DNA from: Flavobacteriales bacterium
Lineage (GTDB): Bacteria > Bacteroidota > Bacteroidia > NS11-12g > UBA955
Direction of reading: 5' to 3'
Assembly: GCA_002737625.1 (NCBI GenBank)
Contig: NSIB01000009.1
Span: forward strand, 1-38,746
Length of the DNA: 38,746 bases
In this document: in pieces, positions 31,991 to 38,746 of the stretch
Layout: every line of letters begins with the position of its first letter
Numbering within the stretch: position 1 is the stretch's first letter
Translations under genes and position numbers: made by a program
The notes under the pieces: model-generated
The model's database searches: none
The model's input: only the letters and a program-made list of their open reading frames with translations
Told to the model about the DNA's origin: nothing

Positions 31991-34390
31991 ATGAACCGCA
32001 TTTCTGTCCGCATTTTTTCAATCCTTTTCATTTTTGGTTGTACCGCCATTTTCGCCCAATCAAACAATGAGAATCTTTCTGGCAAAAAGGTGGTCCCAAA
32101 TAACTCATCCGCTTTGACCATTGATGCCTGCTTTAGCCCAAAAAATTACCCGAAAAATGCTAAGCTTTATGGTTGGATTACAAAAACAGACTATGCGGAA
32201 GTCATTGATGGATTGCTATATACCGTTTCAGCAACAACTCTAAGTAAAACACCTTTGATCAAGGTGGATTCATTTATCCAACTAACAAAAACAGCCATCA
32301 AAGCCACCTCCGGCGAGACTGTCGATATGTTTGGGTTCCCAATGATCCATTGGACAGCCGATTATCAAGGTTGGTTTGAAGTTGGGCGATTTGTTATGGC
32401 CGTGGATTTCAAAAAGCCGGTGACAGATAACCTCGTGTTTGGACCGGTTCAAATCAAATATTCTATTCACGGTCAATCTGAAGAATCTCAAGCAACCGAA
32501 TTTTCACCCGACGCGGAACTGGTCGCGGTAATAAAAAAAGACAACCTATATATCAGCGGCAGAAGGATATCCGCATCTAAGAATTTGGCAACGTCGCCCA
32601 ATCATGAAATCCAAATCACAAAAGACGGAGGCAACGGCATCGTTTACGGTCAAAGCGTACATCGCAATGAATTTGGTATCAGCAAAGGTCTTTTTTGGAG
32701 CGCCGACAACGACAAATTGGCTTTTTACCGCATGGATGAGCGCCGGGTAACCGATTACCCTCTGTTTGGCGTTCAAACCCGACCTGCGAAAGCCAACAGT
32801 ATCAAATATCCCATGGCCGGCGATAGCAGTCATACCGTTACCTTGGGAATCTATCATTTGTTATCCGATCGATTGGTTTATCTGAATACGCAGGGTACTT
32901 ACGATCACTATTTAACCAACATCACTTGGACGCCAGATAGCAAATTCATTTACATCAGTTGGGTGAATCGTGAGCAAAACAAAATGGAACTACACAAATA
33001 TGATCCGGTTTCAGGTGGATTGGTGAGTATTGATTATCGAATGAGTCATCCCAAATTTGTTGAGCCCGAAAATGGCCCCCTATTTATCCCCGGATCAAAC
33101 ACCGATTTTTTGCTGCAATCCGAGTCCGATGGTTGGAATCACCTATATCTATTCAAATTTGCCAACAAACGCCCGATCATCAAACAAATCACCAAGGGAA
33201 ATTGGGAAGTGACAGATGTTTTGGGATTCACCAAAGACGGTAAATATTTATTGTTTGAAAATACTATGGCTTCGCCCTTGGAGCGACATGTGCACGCAAT
33301 GGAATGGGAAGAAAGCAAGGTGACAGCATTGGGCATGTCGACCAAAACTATTGATTTAACACCATCCAACGGAATCAACAAATGTGCTTTCAACGCAGAA
33401 AACGGCTTGATGATAAACACCCTTTCAAACATTCAAACTCCACGAAAAATCTATTTAATTGATGTAATAAAACAAATTGGGACCTCATTAACACAAAACG
33501 GATCAACAAAAACGAAGAAGCCCTACACCGAAACGGTGATACCTGAGGGGGCTACAGTTACAATTGGCGAAGGCGTAAATCATAAAATCATTTTTGAATC
33601 GCCCAATCCAATAGCGAGTCTTGGCCTTGGAAATATGGAAATCAAAAAGCGTATGGTGAATGGCTTCGATCAATATTCACGCATTTTCTATCCAAGCAAC
33701 TTCGATGCAAATAAAAAGTACCCGGTGGTTGTCTATGTTTATGGCGGACCACATGCCCAAATGATTACCAATTCATGGTTAGGCGGCGGAAACCTCTGGA
33801 TGCATTACATGGCCGAAAATGGTTATATCGTTTACACCCAAGACAACAGAGGCTCTTCTCATCGGGGATTGGCTTTTGAAAACGCGGTACACAGGCAACT
33901 TGGAACGGCGGAAATGGCGGATCAATTGGATGGTTTGGCTTGGTTAAAATCACAAAGTTGGTGCGATTCAACCCGTGTAGGCATCCATGGATGGAGCTTT
34001 GGTGGATTTATGACAACCAGTTTAATGACGCGCACTCCAGGCAAGTATAAAGTGGGTGTGGCCGGCGGACCTGTGATCGATTGGAGTTACTATGAAATCA
34101 TGTATACCGAGCGTTATATGGACCAACCAAATGAAAATCCAGAAGGTTACAAAGCCAACAATTTGTTGAATTATGCAGATAAATTGCAAGGTAGGTTGTT
34201 GATGATTCACGGCGCCGATGATGACGTGGTTGTTTGGCAACACAGCTTAATGTTTGTTGACAAGGCCGTTAAAGCAAAGAATGCTCAACTCGATTATTTT
34301 GTTTATCCAGGACATAAGCACAATGTAATTGGTCCTGATCGTGTGCATTTATACAAAAAGATTAGTCAGTATTTCTTCGACTTCTTGTAG
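31991..34390 (+). CDS. S9 family peptidase, dipeptidyl-peptidase IV type
   Basis: A 799-residue exported serine peptidase that should remove N-terminal dipeptides, often X-Pro. The N terminus has a signal sequence (about 5-22, IFSILFIFGCTAIFAQ; the Cys leaves a lipoprotein signal possible). It then has an eight-bladed beta-propeller region (about 60-530) including FWSADNDKLAFYRMDE, and an alpha/beta-hydrolase C-terminal domain. The triad is visible: Ser669 in GWSFGG, Asp745 in ADDDVV and His777 in GHKHNV. YVYGGPHAQ marks the oxyanion region. It starts 49 bases from the divergent dapD and ends 11 bases before the HMG-CoA-lyase-like gene. Confidence 0.92.
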   Translation: MNRISVRIFSILFIFGCTAIFAQSNNENLSGKKVVPNNSSALTIDACFSPKNYPKNAKLYGWITKTDYAEVIDGLLYTVSATTLSKTPLIKVDSFIQLTKTAIKATSGETVDMFGFPMIHWTADYQGWFEVGRFVMAVDFKKPVTDNLVFGPVQIKYSIHGQSEESQATEFSPDAELVAVIKKDNLYISGRRISASKNLATSPNHEIQITKDGGNGIVYGQSVHRNEFGISKGLFWSADNDKLAFYRMDERRVTDYPLFGVQTRPAKANSIKYPMAGDSSHTVTLGIYHLLSDRLVYLNTQGTYDHYLTNITWTPDSKFIYISWVNREQNKMELHKYDPVSGGLVSIDYRMSHPKFVEPENGPLFIPGSNTDFLLQSESDGWNHLYLFKFANKRPIIKQITKGNWEVTDVLGFTKDGKYLLFENTMASPLERHVHAMEWEESKVTALGMSTKTIDLTPSNGINKCAFNAENGLMINTLSNIQTPRKIYLIDVIKQIGTSLTQNGSTKTKKPYTETVIPEGATVTIGEGVNHKIIFESPNPIASLGLGNMEIKKRMVNGFDQYSRIFYPSNFDANKKYPVVVYVYGGPHAQMITNSWLGGGNLWMHYMAENGYIVYTQDNRGSSHRGLAFENAVHRQLGTAEMADQLDGLAWLKSQSWCDSTRVGIHGWSFGGFMTTSLMTRTPGKYKVGVAGGPVIDWSYYEIMYTERYMDQPNENPEGYKANNLLNYADKLQGRLLMIHGADDDVVVWQHSLMFVDKAVKAKNAQLDYFVYPGHKHNVIGPDRVHLYKKISQYFFDFL

Positions 34391-34401
34391 TAAATTGCGG
34401 C

Positions 34402-35277
34402 ATGAAGATGTCGGAACGACTGACTTTGGTGGAATGTCCCCGCGATGCAATGCAGGGCATCAAACCCTTCATCCCTACTCAATTAAAGATCAAGTACCTC
34501 ACTACCCTTTTAAATCAGGGTTTTGATGTTTTGGACTGCGGCAGCTTTGTCAATCCCGAGTCAATTCCGCAAATGGCTGATACCGCAGAGGTAATACAAG
34601 CGATTAGCGAAATTGAAACCCAAACAGAGCTTTTAGTAATCGTTGCCAATGAACGGGGTGCGTTGCGCGCAGTGGCCTATCCCAAAATTAAATATTTAGG
34701 ATTTCCTTTGAGCGTGAGTGAAACATTTCAAAGAAGGAACACCAATGCAAGTAGAAATGAGGCCTTTAGAAGGTTGGCGAGGATACAAGATATTGCCACG
34801 GCCAGCGGAAAAGAAGTTGTTTGTTATTTAAGCATGGCATTTGGCAATCCCTATGGCGATCATTGGTCAGCGAGTGAAGTTGCCGAATGGGCTTCAAAAA
34901 TTGCATCCTTAGGCATTAGAACGATTTCATTATCGGACACGATTGGCAGTGCTAATTCTCAGCAACTCGGAGAAATGTTCGCTGCAATCCATCATAAATT
35001 ACCTCATGTACAAATTGGTGTTCACTTACATGCGAAACCCAATGAGTGGTTTGAGAAAATACAAGCGGCTTATAAATACGGTTGTAGACGGTTTGACGCT
35101 GCCTTAGGCGGATTTGGAGGATGCCCTATGGCAAAAGATGATTTGGTAGGCAACATTCCCAGTGAAGAGGCTTTTGCATGGCTGGCAGCACAGCAACCTT
35201 CTCAACTCATTCCCAATATTGATTGGAAACAATTGAAACAGCATGCCGTTGAGGTTTATGCTGGAAATGACAATTAA
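34402..35277 (+). CDS. Hydroxymethylglutaryl-CoA lyase family protein
   Basis: A 291-residue TIM-barrel aldolase of the HMGL-like/DRE-TIM metallolyase family. It has VECPRDAMQG at 10-19 (metal-binding Asp14 with Arg13), SFVNPESIPQMAD (48-60), the metal-ligand His pair HLHA at 208-211 and the catalytic-loop Cys241 in GGFGGCPMAKDD. This matches HMG-CoA lyase, which splits HMG-CoA to acetyl-CoA and acetoacetate in leucine breakdown. Related DRE-TIM enzymes differ in substrate, so the exact reaction is likely but not certain. The gene follows the S9 peptidase by 11 bases. Confidence 0.87.
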   Translation: MKMSERLTLVECPRDAMQGIKPFIPTQLKIKYLTTLLNQGFDVLDCGSFVNPESIPQMADTAEVIQAISEIETQTELLVIVANERGALRAVAYPKIKYLGFPLSVSETFQRRNTNASRNEAFRRLARIQDIATASGKEVVCYLSMAFGNPYGDHWSASEVAEWASKIASLGIRTISLSDTIGSANSQQLGEMFAAIHHKLPHVQIGVHLHAKPNEWFEKIQAAYKYGCRRFDAALGGFGGCPMAKDDLVGNIPSEEAFAWLAAQQPSQLIPNIDWKQLKQHAVEVYAGNDN

Positions 35278-35438
35278 TCGACTGTGGATTGGCCCTTTGG
35301 TAGTTTCAAGTTTCTAAAATCCTTACGTATTCAGTACTAATATGGTTTGTTCTAATAACTGATTCAATAGATTAATATTCTACTGCTTTTGTTGGCTTAA
35401 TGGAACAACATTGAACCTCTATTAAGAGAATGATAAAG
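35278..35438. other. Intergenic region between convergent genes, no recognisable feature
   Basis: These 161 AT-rich bases separate the ends of the HMG-CoA-lyase-like gene and the response-regulator gene. I looked for a bidirectional terminator; the only complementary pair is a weak five-base stem (TGTTG at 35390-35394 with CAACA at 35406-35410) without a T tract. No ORF of note is present. Confidence 0.5.
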
Positions 35439-36167
35439 CTATTTCAGTTTTGCGTTATTTACGATGGACTGCACTAGTTCTTTATAGTTCTTTCCGATCG
35501 GTAATTGCTTTTGTCCGATAACAACTGCATTGTTTTGAATGGCTTCGATATGACTCTTTGAAACGATATAACTTCGATGAATTCTAACAAATCGATCCGA
35601 TGGTAAAGCTGTTTCCATATTGCGCATTGTTTGCAGTGTTACAATTCTCTTCTCATTGGAAATCCAAATTTTGACATAATCTGCAAATGCTTCAACAAAA
35701 AGAATGTCGTTGTATGCAATTTTTTGATGCTGCCCATCCACTTTTACGAATACGAAATCTGGCTTAACGCTAACATCACTATCTGAACCTCGTTTAATTG
35801 AAATATATTCTTCCAAACGTTTGATGGCTTTTTCCATTCTCTCTGGAGAAATCGGTTTGAGCAAATAGTCCAACGCTTCAAACTCAAATGCATCCGCAGC
35901 GAAATTGGTATGGGCTGTCGTAAAAATGACTGCGTGAGGTGCTGGGTATTGATTTTTGACTAAATCCAAACCCGTAATCCCTGGCATTTGAATATCAGTA
36001 AAGACGACATCAACCTCGTTGGATTCTAGCCACTTCATCGCATCTGCAGCGTTTGAGAATGTATTTGATATTTCAATTCGTGGGAAATTGACCAAATGCG
36101 ATTTCAGCACTTCGAGGGCCAATGGCTCATCATCGATAAGAATACTTTTTATTGGATTATTCGGCAT
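35439..36167 (-). CDS. LytTR-family response regulator
   Basis: A 242-residue regulator with an N-terminal receiver domain (acidic pair Asp12-Asp13, phospho-acceptor Asp58 in DVVFTDIQMPG, and LLKPIS with the conserved Lys) and a C-terminal LytTR DNA-binding domain (about 140-238: DFVFVKVDGQ, ILFVEAFADYVKIW, FVRIHRSYIVS). It should bind promoter repeats when phosphorylated by the neighbouring kinase. Its start overlaps the kinase stop by 11 bases, which makes the pair obligately co-expressed. Regulated genes are not evident here. Confidence 0.95.
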   Translation of the reverse strand: MPNNPIKSILIDDEPLALEVLKSHLVNFPRIEISNTFSNAADAMKWLESNEVDVVFTDIQMPGITGLDLVKNQYPAPHAVIFTTAHTNFAADAFEFEALDYLLKPISPERMEKAIKRLEEYISIKRGSDSDVSVKPDFVFVKVDGQHQKIAYNDILFVEAFADYVKIWISNEKRIVTLQTMRNMETALPSDRFVRIHRSYIVSKSHIEAIQNNAVVIGQKQLPIGKNYKELVQSIVNNAKLK

Positions 36168-37224
36168 GATTTAATTCGATATTTAGTTTAACGCTGTAAT
36201 GTCGCTCTTCATTTGTAATGGTCAATTCGTGTGCCCCTAAATAAATGTAATTCAAACGTTTTTTTAAGTTCTCTAGCCCAATACCACCCTGGGGTGATGC
36301 ATGATATTCAATAGGTTTTGAGTTTTCGACCAACAAACAATATCCTCCCACCAAAGATTTACCCGTAATTTTCACCCAACCCTCTTCCATCGCGGATTGT
36401 GCTCCATGTTTAAATGCATTTTCAATCAACGTCAAAAAAAGCATCGGCTCAATGAGATAATCCTTGCTTGGCTCTTCCAAATCGATTTCTACTTTCACCC
36501 TATCGCCCACTCTCATTTGCTCTAAAGAAACGAAATCGTTAAGATGTTGTAATTCTTTCTGAAGGTCTACTTTCCCTTCACTGGTTTCGTAGATAACATA
36601 GCGCAAAATATCGCTTAAGCGCAATACTACTTGAGGCGCTAAATCACTTTTGATTAATGTTAGTGCATAGAGATTATTTAAAGAATTGAATAAAAAGTGG
36701 GGATTAATCTGCGTTTTAAGAAACTTCAATTCAGATTGCAATTGCATTTTTTGCAAATCTCTTTTCGATTGTTGGTCCGCATACCAATCTTTCAAAAACT
36801 TGAACGTCATTGATAGGATGATACTAAACAATAATCCCAAGCCAATCAAAAATAAGAAAAACGACGACCACACAACACTTTGAATATCCTGATTCGCAAC
36901 CAAAGAATGTGTTAATATAGAAATTGGGAATGAGGCCGCACTGATTAACAGTAGAACCGAGAATACATAGGGCAGATAATTCCGATTCAGTAGAAATCTG
37001 GGAACGAGGTAATAGAGATTAAAGTAAACAACAACGGCGTGGGTTGCCAAAATAGGCAGCTGACGCAATATGGAATCGCCCCAAGAATTACCAATCCGAA
37101 TGACTGCAGCGATGATTACTGCGTAGATTAACCAAAATAGAATATGATAGAGTTTGTATTTACTAAGAACTTTCTCTGATTGGGAGAATAATAAGTGAAA
37201 CGGCTTCTGTGTTCCTAAAGGCAT
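36157..37224 (-). CDS. LytS/YehU-type sensor histidine kinase
   Basis: A 355-residue membrane kinase. Four predicted membrane helices lie at about 25-45, 54-75, 84-109 and 117-143, with no large external sensor domain. Then come a coiled linker (150-168) and the His_kinase domain with QINPHFLFNSLNNLYAL, phospho-acceptor His176. The ATPase domain has ENAFKHG (Glu268-Asn269) and GIGLENLKKRL. This is the standard partner type for LytTR regulators. It overlaps the regulator gene by 11 bases and follows a small membrane-protein gene by 16 bases. Confidence 0.94.
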   Translation of the reverse strand: MPLGTQKPFHLLFSQSEKVLSKYKLYHILFWLIYAVIIAAVIRIGNSWGDSILRQLPILATHAVVVYFNLYYLVPRFLLNRNYLPYVFSVLLLISAASFPISILTHSLVANQDIQSVVWSSFFLFLIGLGLLFSIILSMTFKFLKDWYADQQSKRDLQKMQLQSELKFLKTQINPHFLFNSLNNLYALTLIKSDLAPQVVLRLSDILRYVIYETSEGKVDLQKELQHLNDFVSLEQMRVGDRVKVEIDLEEPSKDYLIEPMLFLTLIENAFKHGAQSAMEEGWVKITGKSLVGGYCLLVENSKPIEYHASPQGGIGLENLKKRLNYIYLGAHELTITNEERHYSVKLNIELNHAE

Positions 37225-37240
37225 TCCGTTTTTGAAGTGA

Positions 37241-37459
37241 TTACTTCATTTTTTTGATCAACTCAAATCCCATCTCAAGCCATTTTGAGGGGGCTACCAT
37301 TTTGGGACTTAAATCGAAAAATTGAAATAAACCGCTGTGGTTTAAATGTGCATTGGGAGTTGACTTAGAGAAATATGCTTCCGCTGCAAAAAAACCAATC
37401 ACATTAATAGTGAGTAAAGTTGCGATAATGGTAAAATTCTTTTTCAATCGTTTATCCAT
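37241..37459 (-). CDS. Small single-span membrane or exported protein, unknown function
   Basis: A 72-residue product beginning MDKRLKKNFT, with one hydrophobic segment (about 10-28, IIATLLTINVIGFFAAEA) and a polar C-terminal part of about 44 residues. I do not recognise the family. I chose the ATG at 37457-37459 because it gives a short basic N terminus before the helix; an in-frame ATG at 37493-37495 would add 12 residues. It lies between the sulfatase-like gene and the kinase on the same strand with short gaps, so it is probably co-transcribed and could be an accessory to either. Confidence 0.6.
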   Translation of the reverse strand: MDKRLKKNFTIIATLLTINVIGFFAAEAYFSKSTPNAHLNHSGLFQFFDLSPKMVAPSKWLEMGFELIKKMK

Positions 37460-37522
37460 GATTTTATAATTGGCAAATTTGATGCCATAAAGCATTGACG
37501 ATAAAACGAATAATTAGTTACA

Positions 37523-38746
37523 TTATTTTTTAAAAAAATCTCTAATGAGTTGGGATTGAATTCCCAAGATCAATGAGTCTGAGGGCGTTTTTAATTCAAA
37601 TGCATCCATAAATAAATAATGTCGGTAACCACTTGCTGCCAAGACGGCCTTATTATCTGTGAAAGAGATTGCCATTCCGGGGTGATTTGCAAAAATCATA
37701 TTTCTGGAGAATGGTATTTTGGCGGTATTCCCCAATAGTTGCTCTGTCAGGGTGGCATAAATGTCGGTTTGACTCACAATCAATTGAGGTGCCACCCCCC
37801 TATACATATCGCGGATAGATCCTCCGGAAATCATCAGAGGAATTCTAAAAAATTCTTGCTCATAATCATCGGTCACAGGCAACCCAACGGATTTACCATG
37901 GTCGCTTATTACCACAATAACTGTGGAGTCGTATAAATTTGATTTTTTTAATCCATCAATGAGCATTCCAATGGCGGCATCCGAATATCGAATAGACAAT
38001 TTGAGTTTTTCGGCTTCAGGCAAATCCTGATTATCAACAACATCATAGGGCTCATGACTACTAAGCAATAGCCATGATGCAAAAAATGGTTGCGGCAAAT
38101 GGACTAGGTCGTTCAAAACACGATGGGCCATTGTTTTATCATTTACACCCCATTTTGAATCCACCTCACTTGGATAGGTTTTTATATGTTGGAAACCGAT
38201 AAACTTGAGGAAGGTTCCCATATTCGCAAATTCGGGATCGCCGCCGTAATAGAAATTGGTATTGTAGCCTTGTTTTACGAATTCAGCGGGTAAAAACTGT
38301 TGATGCAACGCGTCCCATTTGGATGGATCTAGCAAGATGCCTTTTACCGGCTGCGATGGGTAACCACAGAAAATGGCTGCCAAACCTTTATCGGTGCGAT
38401 CACCGGCGGCATAGGCCTTTTTGAACCACATTCCGTCTTTGGCCAAGCGATGCAAATTGGGCGTGATGGATTCTGAAGGGTCGCGTTCTAGCCAATGTTC
38501 ACCGACACCCTCTAACACCAAAAATAACACATTGGAACCTTTTTTGATGATTTGGGGCATTCGTTTCAGTCCGCCAGGAAAAGTATCGGGTCCCATGTAT
38601 TTATCGAGAGCTCTTTGCTCCATTTCGGCGGGCATCAGTGCCGATTTGATGTTTTGAGTTAGCGTAGGTTGCTGATAGGCATGAATTAGATTCCACAACG
38701 AATTGGTAGACAATGCATTGTAAAAAGTATTATTGGTTTTCTGAGC
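37523..38746 (-). CDS. LTA-synthase-like sulfatase/phosphoglycerol transferase, 5' end outside the window
   Basis: An alkaline-phosphatase-superfamily enzyme. The frame is open to the last base of the window with no stop and no ATG, so the gene continues to the right; the missing part probably holds the membrane helices. Counting from the Leu codon at 38711-38713, the metal/nucleophile residues are Glu68 in VLEGVG, Thr107 in DRTDKG, His220 in SSHEPY and Asp271-His272 in SDHG. This is the full set known from lipoteichoic acid synthase and phosphoethanolamine/phosphoglycerol transferases. In a Gram-negative the likely job is transfer of a phospho-alcohol group to an envelope glycan or lipid; the substrate is inferred only loosely. 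Confidence 0.88.
   Translation of the reverse strand, partial: AQKTNNTFYNALSTNSLWNLIHAYQQPTLTQNIKSALMPAEMEQRALDKYMGPDTFPGGLKRMPQIIKKGSNVLFLVLEGVGEHWLERDPSESITPNLHRLAKDGMWFKKAYAAGDRTDKGLAAIFCGYPSQPVKGILLDPSKWDALHQQFLPAEFVKQGYNTNFYYGGDPEFANMGTFLKFIGFQHIKTYPSEVDSKWGVNDKTMAHRVLNDLVHLPQPFFASWLLLSSHEPYDVVDNQDLPEAEKLKLSIRYSDAAIGMLIDGLKKSNLYDSTVIVVISDHGKSVGLPVTDDYEQEFFRIPLMISGGSIRDMYRGVAPQLIVSQTDIYATLTEQLLGNTAKIPFSRNMIFANHPGMAISFTDNKAVLAASGYRHYLFMDAFELKTPSDSLILGIQSQLIRDFFKK

Noticed and set aside
31942-32121. 60-residue N-terminal extension of DapD
   Set aside because: It would overlap the divergent S9 peptidase signal peptide and bears no DapD similarity; the family N terminus matches the ATG at 31941.
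35389-35410. Stem-loop downstream of the HMG-CoA-lyase-like gene
   Set aside because: Only five A/T-rich pairs with an 11-base loop and no following T run; too weak to support.
1-38746. Prophage, insertion sequence, CRISPR array, tRNA, rRNA or toxin-antitoxin module
   Set aside because: I saw no integrase, transposase, spaced repeats, tRNA-like cloverleaf or paired small ORFs; the lone XRE/S24 regulator has no phage neighbours.

Overview
The window reads as a piece of a chromosome from a member of the Bacteroidota. It is moderately AT-rich and densely packed. Lineage markers include a signal peptidase I with a large insert, an XRE/S24 regulator, a DUF349 repeat protein, a HYC_CC_PP-type Cys protein, a TonB-dependent receptor whose plug carries a Cys pair, LytTR signalling, and TAnnTTTG-like promoter boxes. 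The order within the phylum cannot be fixed from this sequence. Nearly all of it is core metabolism and cell envelope; I saw no phage, insertion sequence, CRISPR array, tRNA or rRNA.

Layout. (1) 1-3585: the tail of an unidentified gene, mltG (-), then dapB and lepB (+). (2) 3628-6532 (-): a compact transcription unit EVE-domain protein > pyrR > pyrB > type-II-family asparaginase, linking aspartate supply and pyrimidine synthesis. (3) 6711-7529 (+): a self-cleaving-type XRE/S24 regulator preceded by three TTGACAA boxes. (4) 7614-13905 (+): pdhA, TPR membrane protein, ribH, DUF349 protein, methyltransferase-like protein, thioesterase and YihY, mostly overlapping or closely spaced. (5) 13908-15986 (-): DUF721/DciA-like protein and an amino-acid permease. 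(6) 16051-19023 (+): a metal-type locus of a Cys-rich exported protein, an exported HMA protein and a TonB-dependent receptor. (7) 19072-25438 (-): proline dehydrogenase, ccmC, ccmD, ccmE, ccmF and a DUF2520 protein, in which all five gene junctions are 4-bp ATGA overlaps. (8) 25498-27357 (-): dnaX. (9) 27463-29932 (+): thioredoxin-like protein, short-chain dehydrogenase and a porin. (10) 29929-31941 (-): dapD and a glycosyltransferase. (11) 31991-35277 (+): an S9 peptidase (DPP IV type) and an HMG-CoA-lyase-like protein. (12) 35439-38746 (-): an alkaline-phosphatase-fold sulfatase/LTA-synthase-like enzyme cut by the window edge, a small membrane protein, and a LytS/LytTR-type two-component pair.

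The strongest unusual signal is in dnaX. A run of ten A residues sits exactly after the clamp-loader domains, and both alternative reading frames stop within three codons of it. This is the architecture expected of programmed slippage making a short gamma-type subunit beside full-length tau. Other points of interest are the Cys-type heme site (CxxxY) in CcmE, an extra extracytoplasmic domain inserted in CcmC, and vicinal Cys pairs shared by all three proteins of the metal locus. No stretch without a gene exceeds 300 bases; the longest gaps are about 160-180 bases (6533-6710 and 35278-35438).
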